Source: Aquincola tertiaricarbonis (lineage in GTDB: Bacteria; Pseudomonadota; Gammaproteobacteria; Burkholderiales; Burkholderiaceae_C). Taken from it: a DNA stretch of 64,000 nucleotides. Location of the stretch: positions 744,001 to 808,000 of the forward strand of contig NZ_CP097635.1 of the NCBI RefSeq assembly GCF_023573145.1. Reading direction: 5' to 3'. The translations under genes were made by a program, and so were the position numbers. The notes under the pieces were generated by a model that worked only from the letters and a program-made list of their open reading frames with translations, was not told the DNA's origin and searched no databases. Shown one piece after another: positions 16,683 through 26,795 of the stretch (position 1 is its first letter; each line of letters starts with the position of its first letter).

Positions 16683-18820
16683 ATGGCTACCACTCCATCG
16701 CCTCAGCCCGCTGCTTCCTCGCAGACACGTGGGCGTCGTTCTAGCCGGCATGGCCGTTGGCTGCGGGTAGTCGGGACGGTTCTGGCAAGTGCATTTGTCG
16801 GTTTGGTCCTTTCCGAATTGGTGGGCTGGCGTTATCTGCGCGGCCCCATCGAGCGCTACGCCACCAAAGCGTTGGGCGTGCCGGTGCGCATCGCCGCGCC
16901 GTTCCGGCTGCATCTGCTGCGGCCGCCGCAGGCCAGCGCCGGCGCCTTGTGGGTGGGCGCCGCGCCCGGCAGCGAAGCGCCCTTCCTCGTCGACGCCCGG
17001 GAGGTGCTGCTGCGCTGGCGCTGGCGCGACGTCAACGACTTCCGCCATGGCGGGCCGCTGCGCGTGGTGGCGCTGCAGGCCGATCAGCTGGAGGCCCATG
17101 TGCTGCGGCCCAAGGAGGGCGTGGCCAGCTGGCAGTTCAAGACCGACAGCGAAGAGCCCAAGGTGGAACGCGATGCGCCGCGCGTGGAGCCGGTGCGGCT
17201 GCGCCAGGCCGCCATCCACGTGAACGACGCCGTCACCGAAGTGAAGGTGGAAGCCCATGCCCGCATGAACGAGAGCGCGCCTGCGGCAGGTGCGGCCTCG
17301 GCGCCGGCCTCGGCCGCCTCGTCGGCGGGCGCCGGCGCGGAGGGCGACTTCGGCCTCGTCGCCGACGCCGAGGGCACCTGGCGCGGCATGCCGGTGAAGC
17401 TGGAAGCGCGCTCGCCGCAGGTGCTGCCCCTGCTGGACGAACAGCAGCCCGCGCCGCTGCAGATCAAGGCCCAGGCGCTGATCGGGCGCGCGAGGCTGGC
17501 CTATGACGGCGTGGTGCATGATCCGCTGGGAGAACGCGGCATCGACGGCGAGGTGCGCATCAGCGGCCCTTCGCTGGGTGCGGTGGGCGAGGCGCTGAAC
17601 GTCACCCTGCCCACCACGCCGCCTTTCAGCCTGGCGGGCCAGCTGCGCCATACCGACCCCGTGTGGCACGTGGCCGTGCGCACGGCCACCATCGGCAAGA
17701 GCGCCTTGCGCGGCACCTTCGCCTACGACCCCCAGCCCGCCACGCCCAAGCTCACCGGCGAGCTGCTGGGCAGCGGCTCGACCTGGCCGACCTGGCGCCC
17801 GCGGTGGGTGCCGACGGCAAGCCTTCGACCCCGCCGCCCAACACCCGCAACGGTGGGCCGCGCGTGATCCCCGACCGCAGCTTCGACCTGCCTTCGCTCA
17901 GGGCGATGGACGCCGATGTGCGGGTGGCGCTGGACGAGCTGAACCTGAACACCAGCGCGCTGGAAACCCTGCGGCCGCTGGCCGGGCGCATCGTGCTGGA
18001 CGGCGGCGTGCTGCGCATCCAGGACATCCAGGCCACCACTGCCGGCGGCAGCGTGACCGGCTCCACCGGGCTGGACAGTACCGCCAAGCCGCCGCGCTGG
18101 GACACCGACCTGAAGCTGCGCGGCGTGGACGTGGCCGGTTGGCTGAAGGCCGCGCGCAAGGACAACGCCGACGTCAATGCCCGCAGCAGCAAGGCCAAGC
18201 TGGCGCGTGAGCGCGAATCCGCCCGCGACGGCAAGGGTCCGGTCACCGCCTACATCACGGGCGAACTGCAGGCCGAGTTCAAGCTGCGTGGCCAGGGCAA
18301 CTCCACCGCCCAGCTGCTGAGCACGCTGGACGGCAGCGCCCGCGCGGTGGTGCGCAACGGCACGCTGTCGCACCTGATCGTCGAAGCCCTTGGCATCGAC
18401 GTGGCGCAGGCATTGGGCGTGTTCGTCTCCGGCGACAACAGCCTGCCGCTGAACTGCGCCGTGGTGGCGATGGACGCCAGGCAGGGTGTGCTGACGCCCA
18501 GCGTGGCGGTGCTGGACACGCGCGACAGCACCGTGGCGCTGAGCGGCACCATCGACCTGAAGAACGAGTTGCTCAACCTGCGCAGCGAAACCAAGCCCAA
18601 GGACTTCAGCTTCGCAACGCTGCGCTCGCCGCTGCTGCTGACGGGCAGCTTCTCGTCGCCTGAGGTGGGCGTGGCCTAGGGCCCGATCGCGGCCCGCGTG
18701 GCCGCCGGTGCGGCGCTGGCCGCGGTGGCCGGCCCGCTGGCGGCGTTGTTGCCGCTGCTGGACCCGGGCAGCGGCGACAAAGTCGACCACTGCAAAACGC
18801 TGGTCAACGAAAAGAAGTGA
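16683..18820 (+). pseudogene. AsmA family protein, frameshifted and with an internal stop
   Basis: AsmA-type proteins are inner-membrane-anchored and span the periplasm to affect outer-membrane lipid or protein assembly. The N-terminal anchor (LRVVGTVLASAFVGLVLSELVGW) and AsmA body are read in one frame to GELLGS near 17773. There one C appears to be lost (GGCAGCGGCTCG instead of GGCAGCCGGCTCG), and the remainder (LDLADLAPAVGADGK …) continues in the next frame. A second lesion is an in-frame TAG at 18677, after which the normal C-terminus (GPIAARVAAGAALAAV … KTLVNEKK) runs to 18820. Two independent lesions mark it as dead. Confidence 0.82.
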
Positions 18821-18855
18821 CTGTCAGTCACAGTCACTCTGCGGCATTCGCTGGA

Positions 18856-18883
18856 TGGTGCCGGCTGCAGGGATTCGAACCCC
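18856..18883 (-). other. tRNA 3'-end-like sequence
   Basis: On the minus strand GGGTTCGAATCCC, then TGC, then AGCCGGCACCA resembles a T-loop followed by a Thr-type acceptor end with CCA. There is one base too many between T-stem and acceptor stem, and no tRNA body upstream. It is best read as a remnant of an attachment site or tRNA gene, not a working tRNA. Confidence 0.3.
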
Positions 18884-19090
18884 ACCACGCCCGTTCTTCC
18901 CGCCCCGTCTCATGCCTTGGCTGCAGTCCATGGCATGCCATCGTTGTCCCCAGGAAGCCTGGGCAAGTCGGTGTAGCGTGTTAGCAGGCACCTAGCGCAG
19001 TTTACGGTGAGACAAGCACTGCCTTGGCCACACCAAGGTCCTCCTTGAGTTTTTGACGCGTGCCATAGCGCTGTCCTGACGACCAAGGTA

Positions 19091-22000
19091 TCAGCTTCGA
19101 AAACTGCTTGGTAGCCAAACACGAATCAATGAGATCAGGCGGTCGAGGTCCACCGGCTTGGACAAGTAATCGCTCATGCCGGCTTGTAAACACTGCTCCC
19201 GGTCATCGAGCATCGCCTTGGCGGTCAGCGCGATGACAGGTAGCTTGCGGAACCGCTCATCTGCCCGCAAGCGCCGTGTGGCCTCCAGCCCGTCCATGAC
19301 TGGCATCATGACGTCCATGAGCACGATCTCGATGTTCGGGTCCGCGTCCAGCTTGGCCAGAGCCTCCTGGCCATGGCGCGCGATGACCACGTGCATGCCT
19401 CGCTGTTCGAGGGCTCCGCTGAGGGCAAAGATGTTGCGAACGTCATCATCTACCAGCAGCAGACGACGCCCTTCGAGCGCTTGGTCTCGACCCCGCGCAG
19501 CGCGCAAGAGACGTTGCTGAGCCTCTGACAGCTGGGACTCCACCTGGTGCAGGAACAGGGTCACTTCATCCAGCAGCCGCTCGGGGGAACGAGCCCCCTT
19601 GATGATGATCGATCTCGAGTAACGTGCCAGCCCAGCTTCTTCCTCACGCGTCAAAACTCGGCCCGTGTAAACGATGACCGGAGGGAAGCTGCTCAGGTTG
19701 TCCCCCGTCATTTTTTCCAGCAGTTGCTCGCCCGTCATGTCGGACAGGCTCAGGTCGACCACCATACAGTCATAAACCCGCTGTCGCAGCAGGGCCAGTG
19801 CCTCTTCTCCGGTGCCCACGGCGTCAATCTCAATGCCTTCGCCTTGGATCAGTTGAACCACACTGTCGCGCTGTCGCTCGTCGTCTTCTACAACAAGCAC
19901 TCGCTTATGCGGATGATCAAGTTTGTCCCCGATACGTTGGAAGACGGCCTGTAACTCCTCCAGGGAAACCGGTTTGACTGCATAGTCCACTGCACCCAGC
20001 GGCAGGGCCACGCGGCTCAAGTCCTCGCCTGCCACAACATGCACAGGGATGTGCCGGGTTTGCGGGTCGTCCTTGAGGCGCTGCAAGACGACCAGGCCGG
20101 AAACGTCGGGCAAGTGCATGTCCAACAGCACCGCGTCAGGCTGCTGGCCAAGCGCCAGCGCCAAGCCAGCGGCCGCCGTGTGCGCAACGATCGCACGGAA
20201 ACCTGCGTCGTGCGCCAGCCTGTACAACATCTGCGCAAACTGGATGTCGTCTTCCACCACCAGCACCGTGCGCTGGCGATCTGTTTGATCTCGATCGTCG
20301 GCAAATGCTGGCTGGATTTCAGTGACAGGCACGAGGTGGCCAGGAGGAAGCGCCGATTGCGGGGCGGCCGGAACCCGTGGGGCTGCCTGACGGACGTCCA
20401 GATCAAGGGCAGCGTCAGTCGGTTCGCTTGGCAATGCTTCAGAGGTGTTCTGCGCAGTGGGGAGATGCAGCTCTAGAGGAAGGGTCACGACAAAGCGGCT
20501 GCCCTGCCCCGGGATGCTGCTTAGGGTCAACGTCCCCCCCAGCAGTCCCGCCAACTTGCGCGAAATGGCCAAGCCCAGCCCTGTGCCGCCGAAGCGACGG
20601 GCGATGCCGGCGTCTGCCTGCTGGAACGCTTCAAAGACCAGGGTTTGATGCTCGGGGGCGATCCCGATGCCAGTGTCTTCCACCGAAATCGCCACTTGAC
20701 GTTCGTCCGCCTTGTTCACCCGAAGGGCTATCTGGCCAGACTCGGTGAACTTGAGCGCGTTGGAAAGGAGGTTTTTGAGTATCTGCTCCAGCCTCAATCG
20801 GTCGGTCACCAGAACGGGGGAAACGTCTGCATCCACCTGGACCAGGAATTCCACCTTTTTTTGTTCAGCCTGAGGTCTGAAGATGTCGCGAAGGCTGCCC
20901 ATCACGTCCGCTAGGCCGACGGGACCTGGTTCAAGCTGCAGCTGGCCGGCTTCTACCTTCGACAGGTCCAAGATGTCGTTGATGAGGGCTAGGAGGTCGC
21001 TGCCGGCGGAGTGGACAGTCCAAGCGAAGCGCACTTGATCTTCGTGGAGGTTGCCAAGCCGGTTCTCCCCCAGCAGCTTAGCCAAGATCAAGATGCTGTT
21101 GAGAGGTGTTCGCAGCTCGTGCGACATGTTTGCCAAGAACTCGCTCTTGTAGCGGCTGGCCTGTTGCAGGGCCTCGGCACGTGTCTTCAGTTGTACCTGC
21201 GCCTCGCGCAGCGCCTCGTTTTGGTCATCCAACGCCGCCGCCTGCATCGCCAAACGTTGGTTGGTGAGCTCCAACTCGGCTTGCTGACGTTCGAGCTCTG
21301 CCTGTTGACGTTCAAGCTCGCTTTGCGACTTGCGCAGCTGACCGGACTGAACCTCCAGCGCCTCGTTGCTGCTGCGCAGCTCCTCTTGCTGCACTTCCAG
21401 CTCTTCATTGAGCTGTTGCGACTCTTCGAGGCTGCGCTGGAGGTCCTCCCGGTACTGGGCCCCAGCCAGTGCATGTCCTACGGTCTCGGCGATCATCGTC
21501 AGCAGCTCAGCCGTGTAGGCGGGCGGCGCTTCATTGAAGGCCAGCTCCAACACGCCGTTGACACGGCCCTCCCGTGTCAACGGCGCCAAGTGCACGCGAT
21601 CAGGGGGTGAGCTTCCAAAGCCGGTGTGGATGCGAAAGTGCCCGCTGCCGAGGGCGTTCAATTCCCGGGGGCGGCCGTCGGCAGCCACCTGCACCACCAT
21701 GCCGGCGTCGGCACTGATCTGGCCGTCACTCTCGGTGAGCCGCACACCATGCACAGCCACGGTCTCAGGCTTTCCTCGACTGGTCACGTGCAGCGCACCC
21801 AGGAGGGCACCCGTCGACCTGGCCAGCGCCGCAAGGGTTCGCTTGCCGATCTCGTCCTGCCTGAGCTCACCGGCCAGCTGCTCAGCCAAGTCGCCCTGTA
21901 GCCCCCGCAAGGTGACTTGACGCTGCAGGTGCTCAGAGGACTCCTGGTAGCGCCGCAGTGCAGTGCCATACGTGGCACTGAGCTGCAGCGTTTGGCGGCG

Positions 22001-22468
22001 GCCTGTCCACGCCACTGCGGCGCTGAGCAGCAGCAGCACCACGGAGAATCCAACGGTGACGGACCAGGTCATTCGACGAGCCGCATCGCTGCGTTCATCT
22101 CGCAAGTTCTCCTCAGTGTCGATGAACGCTGCCCACTGCCGCCGCATGCCATCGAACATCAGCTTGCCAGTGTCCGCTCTCAGCATCGCCTCGACGGACT
22201 GCCCACGCCGCCGCTGCTCGATCAGGGTCTGCGGCCAGATGAAGCGGCCGCGTTCGAGCCGCTTGGTCAGCAGGCACATGCCGTCGCCGTCGCTCCACAG
22301 TAGCTTGATGAGGTCGCCCCGCCGTCCGCGGAACGCGAACACGTGGCCGGCATAGGGGTCTTCGGCCAGTACCGTGTGCACCTTGGCGGCCAGTGAGTCG
22401 ATACCGCAGCGCATGTCGGTGACGCCGGCGGCCAGCCAGACACGGGTTCCGGCACGCGGGCCGATCAT
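19091..22468 (-). CDS. Chimeric IS66 TnpB / hybrid sensor histidine kinase (CHASE3-GAF-HisKA-HATPase-three REC)
   Basis: One open frame of 1125 codons. Residues 1-80 are the first part of IS66 TnpB ([20 protein letters not shown] …). They are joined in frame at 22229 to the second half of a CHASE3-like sensor ([15 protein letters not shown]), one membrane helix ([18 protein letters not shown]), a GAF-like domain, and a long coiled coil with [17 protein letters not shown] repeats. HisKA ([10 protein letters not shown]), HATPase ([17 protein letters not shown]) and three receiver domains (VVEDD, VVEDD, VDDD) follow. The native first helix and signal-input half are lost. The catalytic and phosphorelay parts have no stop or frameshift. 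It could be transcribed from IS66 sequences. Confidence 0.8.
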   Translation of the reverse strand: MIGPRAGTRVWLAAGVTDMRCGIDSLAAKVHTVLAEDPYAGHVFAFRGRRGDLIKLLWSDGDGMCLLTKRLERGRFIWPQTLIEQRRRGQSVEAMLRADTGKLMFDGMRRQWAAFIDTEENLRDERSDAARRMTWSVTVGFSVVLLLLSAAVAWTGRRQTLQLSATYGTALRRYQESSEHLQRQVTLRGLQGDLAEQLAGELRQDEIGKRTLAALARSTGALLGALHVTSRGKPETVAVHGVRLTESDGQISADAGMVVQVAADGRPRELNALGSGHFRIHTGFGSSPPDRVHLAPLTREGRVNGVLELAFNEAPPAYTAELLTMIAETVGHALAGAQYREDLQRSLEESQQLNEELEVQQEELRSSNEALEVQSGQLRKSQSELERQQAELERQQAELELTNQRLAMQAAALDDQNEALREAQVQLKTRAEALQQASRYKSEFLANMSHELRTPLNSILILAKLLGENRLGNLHEDQVRFAWTVHSAGSDLLALINDILDLSKVEAGQLQLEPGPVGLADVMGSLRDIFRPQAEQKKVEFLVQVDADVSPVLVTDRLRLEQILKNLLSNALKFTESGQIALRVNKADERQVAISVEDTGIGIAPEHQTLVFEAFQQADAGIARRFGGTGLGLAISRKLAGLLGGTLTLSSIPGQGSRFVVTLPLELHLPTAQNTSEALPSEPTDAALDLDVRQAAPRVPAAPQSALPPGHLVPVTEIQPAFADDRDQTDRQRTVLVVEDDIQFAQMLYRLAHDAGFRAIVAHTAAAGLALALGQQPDAVLLDMHLPDVSGLVVLQRLKDDPQTRHIPVHVVAGEDLSRVALPLGAVDYAVKPVSLEELQAVFQRIGDKLDHPHKRVLVVEDDERQRDSVVQLIQGEGIEIDAVGTGEEALALLRQRVYDCMVVDLSLSDMTGEQLLEKMTGDNLSSFPPVIVYTGRVLTREEEAGLARYSRSIIIKGARSPERLLDEVTLFLHQVESQLSEAQQRLLRAARGRDQALEGRRLLLVDDDVRNIFALSGALEQRGMHVVIARHGQEALAKLDADPNIEIVLMDVMMPVMDGLEATRRLRADERFRKLPVIALTAKAMLDDREQCLQAGMSDYLSKPVDLDRLISLIRVWLPSSFRS

Positions 22469-22981
22469 GGCGTCTGGCGCAGCGCGCGCAGCACGCTGCA
22501 CAGACTGGCCTCGTCGACTGGGCCGCGCAGGCGCAGTTGCACGCCAGCTACTTCCAACTCGATCACGCCGCCGCGCGGCGAGGGCCTGGCCGGCGCGGTC
22601 GGCAGCACCGGCATGGTCGCCGAGGGCATCGCGAGCGCTGCGTCCGCTGGCGCGACTTCCACCGGCAGCAGCACGGTCGCAGCCGTTCGGGGTGAAGCGG
22701 CTCGCAGATGCTCCCGGCGCCACTTGAACAGCATGTTGGCGTTGACGCCGTTGTCCAGCGCGATGGCCGATACCGACGCGCCGGGCTGCAGGCTCTGGCG
22801 GACCAACTCTTCCTTGAACCCGCGCTCGTGCTGCCGCCGCTGGCGCCTGGACGCGTCTTGCTCACTCTTCATGGTGTGCACCATCTCCACCAAGCGCACA
22901 CCTCCAAGCGGGTGGCGCTTGGGTTCAGATGCTTGGCATCTGTGGGCGATCCGGCAAGGGTGGGGGTGGTCGGAGTATTAC
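22229..22981 (-). mobile_element. IS66-family element remnant (left 753 bp)
   Basis: Nearly identical to the first part of the complete IS66 copy at 30145: the terminal GTAATACTCCGACCACCCC, tnpA, and 80 codons of tnpB. Identity stops at CTGGCCGCAG (22229-22238), after which sensor-kinase coding sequence begins. The right part, tnpC and the right terminal repeat are gone. The likely cause is a deletion that removed the rest of the element together with the 5' end of the kinase gene. Confidence 0.88.
22465..22899 (-). CDS. tnpA: IS66 family accessory protein TnpA (OrfA)
   Basis: About 144 residues with an HTH of the IS66 TnpA type ([45 protein letters not shown]). A Pro/Ala linker and a C-terminal [13 protein letters not shown] segment follow. 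The start is uncertain: GTG at 22899, TTG at 22893 behind GGAGG, or ATG at 22872. Its last codons overlap the tnpB ATG at 22468. It is almost identical to the copy at 30227. Without tnpC this element cannot move itself. Confidence 0.85.
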   Translation of the reverse strand: MRLVEMVHTMKSEQDASRRQRRQHERGFKEELVRQSLQPGASVSAIALDNGVNANMLFKWRREHLRAASPRTAATVLLPVEVAPADAALAMPSATMPVLPTAPARPSPRGGVIELEVAGVQLRLRGPVDEASLCSVLRALRQTP

Positions 22982-22983
22982 CG

Positions 22984-23094
22984 ATCAACTCATACCTGGG
23001 AAACAATGGTCCCTGCCCCCCCGGATCGAACCTCGGAGACGACGCGCCCTTCAACGAAACCTTCACACCGGCGACTTTGGCCGCCTGCCAGTGA
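22984..23094 (+). pseudogene. Possible 3' remnant of an unrecognised gene beside the IS66 end
   Basis: Directly outside the IS66 terminal repeat, 36 codons (INSYLGNNGPCPPG … ending TFTPATLAACQ then stop) have a protein-like composition. They might be the end of a gene truncated by the element. The family is not recognised, and chance cannot be excluded. Confidence 0.25.
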
Positions 23095-23188
23095 AGCGCG
23101 AGCTGGCTATGCCTGCACGGCGTCCACCAGCTCCACCATGCACCCGTTCACAGGCGGCGAACATTGGGCGCCGAACAGGGTCTCCGGC

Positions 23189-23704
23189 TCACAGTGATGG
23201 GCGGCGCTTTGGAGGTTCGACCATGACGTCGTCGTCCGGACTGTCGGCGCCTGTTCGTTCACGCGCCCAGGCCTCCGCCAAAGCGGTCACCTTGGCGGTC
23301 GGCGTTCCGGCCTCCAATGCTGCAGCTACGCTCCTGCCCCCAAGGGCTCCGTGGTCGCGCAGCCAGAACATCAGCTTCTCGATGTCTTGGAGCTGCCGCA
23401 GCGCGCGGCAGATCGCACCTGCGGTGAAACGATCCAGGCTAAGCAACGCCTTGGGGACGTACTCGCTGCCGTCGATGGTGATGCTGATCACCTCGCTACT
23501 TGCGGTGGCGGTCGCCAGGGTCTCCTGGGGGATCCCCCACGCCTGCCCTAGTTGCGGACCAGGCACCACGAGCCCTTCCTCGATCCATCGGGCGCGCGCC
23601 GCTGCGCCCCGGGTCTTAGCAGCTACCAGGCCGCCTTGTGCCGCCCCTTGATCCTTGATCTCCCCAGGCAACATCGTGCGCAAACCTCCTGCAGGGAACC
23701 TCAC
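23189..23704 (-). CDS. Hypothetical protein, antitoxin Xre/MbcA/ParS-like C-terminus
   Basis: About 171 residues, or 161 from the internal ATG at 23674. The middle has an HTH-like stretch (RWIEEGLVVPGPQLGQAWGIPQETLATA). The C-terminal half (LSLDRFTAGAICRAL … KLMFWLRDHGALGGRSVAAALEAG) resembles the toxin-binding domain of Xre/MbcA/ParS antitoxins, with the characteristic LGG. It begins 23 bases after the stop of the small gene at 23727-23966, so the two form a pair. No toxin of the RES type is visible next to it. Assignment is tentative. Confidence 0.5.
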   Translation of the reverse strand: MRFPAGGLRTMLPGEIKDQGAAQGGLVAAKTRGAAARARWIEEGLVVPGPQLGQAWGIPQETLATATASSEVISITIDGSEYVPKALLSLDRFTAGAICRALRQLQDIEKLMFWLRDHGALGGRSVAAALEAGTPTAKVTALAEAWARERTGADSPDDDVMVEPPKRRPSL

Positions 23705-23726
23705 CAGGCGAAGAACATGCAGACGT

Positions 23727-23966
23727 TCACTGTCGACGCGGAGCTCTGGAAGGGAATGGCTGTTCAGCCGGAGCGCGATCGATGGCCGACTCGCGCTCGA
23801 CCGCGTCGATCTCAGCTTCCATGGCGGCCATGGCCTGTTCGAGAAGGACGCTTGGCCGCGGATCGTGCAGCGCGTCCTGGATCTCGGCGGCGAGCCATCG
23901 GTTGTGAGCTGCTGTCTGATGGCCGGTTCGCATCAGTTCGGCTTGACGGGCGTCGCAGAGGCTCAT
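23727..23966 (-). CDS. Small antitoxin/stability-determinant-like protein, 79 aa
   Basis: Short acidic protein (SLCDARQAELMRTGHQTAAHNRWLAAEIQDAL then DPRPSVLLEQAMAAMEAEIDA). Its size and the segment HNRWLAAEIQDALHDPRPSV…EQAMAAMEA recall small antitoxins encoded upstream of RelE/ParE toxins. The ATG at 23966 fits a GAGAA site. The gene that follows is not a RelE/ParE toxin, so it may be an orphan or part of a different type of pair. Family identity is inferred from pattern only. Confidence 0.45.
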   Translation of the reverse strand: MSLCDARQAELMRTGHQTAAHNRWLAAEIQDALHDPRPSVLLEQAMAAMEAEIDAVERESAIDRAPAEQPFPSRAPRRQ

Positions 23967-24482
23967 GTCGTTCTCGGAGGTGGTCGAGTTTTGGCGACGG
24001 TTCCATCGCACTCAAGGTGGAAGCATCATGCGCATTTGACTGACCCGGCGCAACGGCCGTGTGCGGTGGGCGCGCAATTCAGTAAGAATGCCGGCTCGGA
24101 TCGCCAGTCGTCCAAGCCGGCCACGGAACTCGTGGCCCTACGATTCGATGCCTCCGCCAGGGAGGCGGAGCGGCCCACGACAGCAAGGCGTTGAGGTCTT
24201 TGGCCAGAGCGGCCCAAGGACACAGCCGCCACCTTGCGCCACCGCAGCGCAGTAGTCGAAAACAGGTCGAATGAGCGACTTTAATGTTTATGTCAACTCG
24301 GAGCGGGCATAGCCGAACGGACGCGTGGTAGTGCACCCAGGTTTTGCAGTAGCGTGGGTGGATGCAGTAGAAGAACCGCATCTAAGTCCTTGTCGCGCCT
24401 AGAAACGCCGATTTGGTGCGACTGGCCCAAAACCGGCTCCGGTAGTCTTACTGCACGAGGCGAGCACTCCGGAAGTCTTACT
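23967..24482. other. Intergenic region left of IS3 element 2
   Basis: About 515 bases without a convincing gene and with lower GC in its right half. It contains a short direct repeat, CTCCGGTAGTCTTACT near 24438 and CTCCGGAAGTCTTACT near 24470, which differ at one base. Nothing else was recognised. The promoter of the leftward antitoxin-like pair is probably at its left edge. Confidence 0.4.
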
Positions 24483-24538
24483 TGTTGACGATCACTGAAA
24501 ACTGACCCACCGGGGGTGCGGCGGATTTCTTGGACTGG

Positions 24539-25438
24539 TTATGCAGCGAGCCCGAGAAGCTTTCGGTGCTCGATGGGGCTGCGGAAGCCCAGTGAACTCT
24601 TGATCCGTTCTTCGTTGTACCAGCGGATGTAGGCGTCCAGCGTCTGGATGAACTGGTCGACGCTCGTGGTCAGCCAGTCTCTGCGGTAGAACAGCTCCGT
24701 CTTCAGGCGACCGAAGAAGCCTTCACATGCTGCGTTGTCCGGTGAGTAGGCCTTGCGCGACATGGAGCGCACCAGCTTGGCTGCTGCCATGCGGGACAGC
24801 CATCCGGGCCAGCGGTAGTGAGCGCCACGATCTGAGTGGACCACCGGCCGATCGGTGCTGGCATCAACTGTCTCGATGGCGGCATCCAACATCGTGTTGA
24901 CGAGCTCTGCGTCGGGGCGAGTGCCGATCGACCAGCTCACGACCATTCCATCGAAGCAGTCGATCATCGGCGACAGGTACACCTTGCCTGCGGCAATCTG
25001 GAATTCGGTGATGTCCGTCAGCCACTTCTTGTTCGGCGCTGTCGCACTGAAGTCGCGCTCAAGCAGGTTGACTGGCGCAGGACTGATCTCGCCAAGATAC
25101 GAACCGTAGCGGCGGCGCTTTGGCAGGGCAGCAACAAGGCTCTCTTGCTTCATGAGGCGCTGGACGACCTTCTCGGACACGCCGATGCTCTGCCGGTTCA
25201 GCGAAGCCTGCATTCGACGGTATCCATAGCAACGATGGTTGTGCTCGAAGATGTCGACCATGGCGCGACGCACCCCGGCGTACTTGTCCACAAGGTTGAG
25301 CCGAGCTCGGTGATAGAAGTAGGAACTGCGCGCCATGCCCACCTCTCCCAAGAGCTCCGCCAGCGAGTACCTATGCTTCAGGGCATCGACCAGTTGGGCC
25401 TTCTCCTGGTTGGTCAGGAGCCTGCGGTCGATGCCCAT
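24539..25438 (-). CDS. IS3-family transposase OrfB (IS150-like)
   Basis: A 299-residue DDE transposase subunit. It begins GIDRRLLTNQEKAQLVDALKHRY, has the HTH_21 region (HRCYGYRRMQASLNRQ), and has catalytic segments LTDITEFQI, HSDRGAHY and NAACEGFFGRLK. The end is YNEERIKSSLGFRSPIEHR. An in-frame extension through the IS110 end is an artefact of the insertion. Separation from orfA prevents OrfAB formation by frameshifting. Confidence 0.9.
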   Translation of the reverse strand: MGIDRRLLTNQEKAQLVDALKHRYSLAELLGEVGMARSSYFYHRARLNLVDKYAGVRRAMVDIFEHNHRCYGYRRMQASLNRQSIGVSEKVVQRLMKQESLVAALPKRRRYGSYLGEISPAPVNLLERDFSATAPNKKWLTDITEFQIAAGKVYLSPMIDCFDGMVVSWSIGTRPDAELVNTMLDAAIETVDASTDRPVVHSDRGAHYRWPGWLSRMAAAKLVRSMSRKAYSPDNAACEGFFGRLKTELFYRRDWLTTSVDQFIQTLDAYIRWYNEERIKSSLGFRSPIEHRKLLGLAA

Positions 25439-25445
25439 CTCTTTC

Positions 25446-26795
25446 CTAAGAAACACCGCCCGCTGCTGGCTGCAGCGAGAAGCCAAAGCGGGCGGCACGC
25501 CGTTCCAGTTGCCTGACGACGCGCTCTCGGTATCGCTGCTCGTATTGATCGACACCAGGGTCCTGATACTGCATGCCGAAGCGCATGGCTCGATAGAAGA
25601 GGATCGCCAGCTTACGTGCCGTGGCAGTCACCGCCTTGGCCTTTCCTACACGTGCCGCCAAACGTCGGTAGAAGGCGCCGAGGGCCGTCTCGGTGCGCCC
25701 GACGTTGGTCGCCGCCAGCCGCAACTGGGACGTCAGACGACTGGAACCGCGTCGAGTACGCGCCGAGAGCACCTTGCCGCCACTGATCTTGCACCCCGGT
25801 GATAGACACAGCCAAGAGGCGAAGTGCTTCTCGGACGGCCACTTGCCAAGATTTGTGCCGCACTCCGCCACCAAGGACAGCGCGAGGCTGGGCCCGAGAC
25901 CATGGATCAAGGTCAGATCGGTCCCCGTAAGTTGATACAGCAGCGCGCGCACGTCGAACTTCGGCGCGTTGGCTTGCTTGGTCCTGATGCGTGCGGCGCG
26001 TAAGGGCGTTTGCGGTTTTGGCCGATCGGCGTTCAGAGCCCGCAGCGAGTTTTCGATCTGCCGATCACAGTCGCCGATGCGGTCTTGGTAGGAATCGAAC
26101 AGCGCGAGCGCCTGTGCCAACGCGAACACATGCTCTGGCTGGTAGTTGCCCACCAGCGCAGCTCGAATGGTCTGCAAGCTTTCTCGGCACCGGACATCGC
26201 GCATGGATGCAAGAACGTCGGGATCTCGCTCGCCTGACACGATCGCTCGAATGATCTTCAGACCCGTCACGCCACTGATGTCGCTCAGGACGTGGTGCAG
26301 TTGCAAGTTCATCAGCGTCAGGGCCTTCTGCATGTGCTGCATGTGGGCTGCTGCGTATTCCAGGTGGCGCTCCCGAATCCGCGTGTAGGCGCGCAGCGCC
26401 GCGATGTCCGGCGCTGGGTGGAAGCTCGCTCGCAGCAGCCCGCACGCGTGCAAGCGCTGCAGCCACTGCGCGTCATTGACGTCACTCTTGCGGCCGGGAA
26501 CTGCCTTGCAGTCTCGCGCGTTGGCAAGCACCACGGTCAAGCCATGCGCTTCCAAGATCTCATAGACCGGAACCCAGTACACCCCGGTGGACTCCATCGC
26601 GACGGTCGTGATGCCGATCGACGTCAGCCAGTTGGCCATCTGCTCGATGTCGGCGGTGAAGCTGCCGAATGTGCGCACCGGATCGTCGCTCAGCTCCGGC
26701 GGCACGGCCGCAACCTGGATGCGCGCGCCGATGTCGATGCCGGCCGCTCTGACGTTGACGATCGGCAGGCCGAGCGCCTTTCCACTCTTGGACAT
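25446..26795 (-). CDS. IS110-family transposase
   Basis: 449 residues, almost identical to the protein at 13400-14749 with a handful of substitutions (for example PPELSDD for PPDLSDD, and KPQTPL for EPETPL). All acidic motifs (GIDIGA, MESTGVYW, KSDVNDAQW) and the C-terminal HGLGPSLALS and SPGCKISGGKVL segments are kept. The same AGGAGG site precedes the ATG. Both copies therefore appear able to make active enzyme. Confidence 0.92.
   Translation of the reverse strand: MSKSGKALGLPIVNVRAAGIDIGARIQVAAVPPELSDDPVRTFGSFTADIEQMANWLTSIGITTVAMESTGVYWVPVYEILEAHGLTVVLANARDCKAVPGRKSDVNDAQWLQRLHACGLLRASFHPAPDIAALRAYTRIRERHLEYAAAHMQHMQKALTLMNLQLHHVLSDISGVTGLKIIRAIVSGERDPDVLASMRDVRCRESLQTIRAALVGNYQPEHVFALAQALALFDSYQDRIGDCDRQIENSLRALNADRPKPQTPLRAARIRTKQANAPKFDVRALLYQLTGTDLTLIHGLGPSLALSLVAECGTNLGKWPSEKHFASWLCLSPGCKISGGKVLSARTRRGSSRLTSQLRLAATNVGRTETALGAFYRRLAARVGKAKAVTATARKLAILFYRAMRFGMQYQDPGVDQYEQRYRERVVRQLERRAARFGFSLQPAAGGVS

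Noticed and set aside
16632..18790. Two long minus-strand frames opposite the AsmA pseudogene
   Set aside because: Shadow frames; the AsmA similarity is continuous on the plus strand apart from the two lesions.
18856..18883. Functional tRNA gene
   Set aside because: No D-arm, anticodon arm or 5' acceptor strand can be found next to it.
22469..22723. Extension of the sensor-kinase chimera upstream of the tnpB ATG
   Set aside because: This part overlaps tnpA in another frame and encodes no tnpB or kinase sequence; the tnpB ATG at 22468 is the better start.
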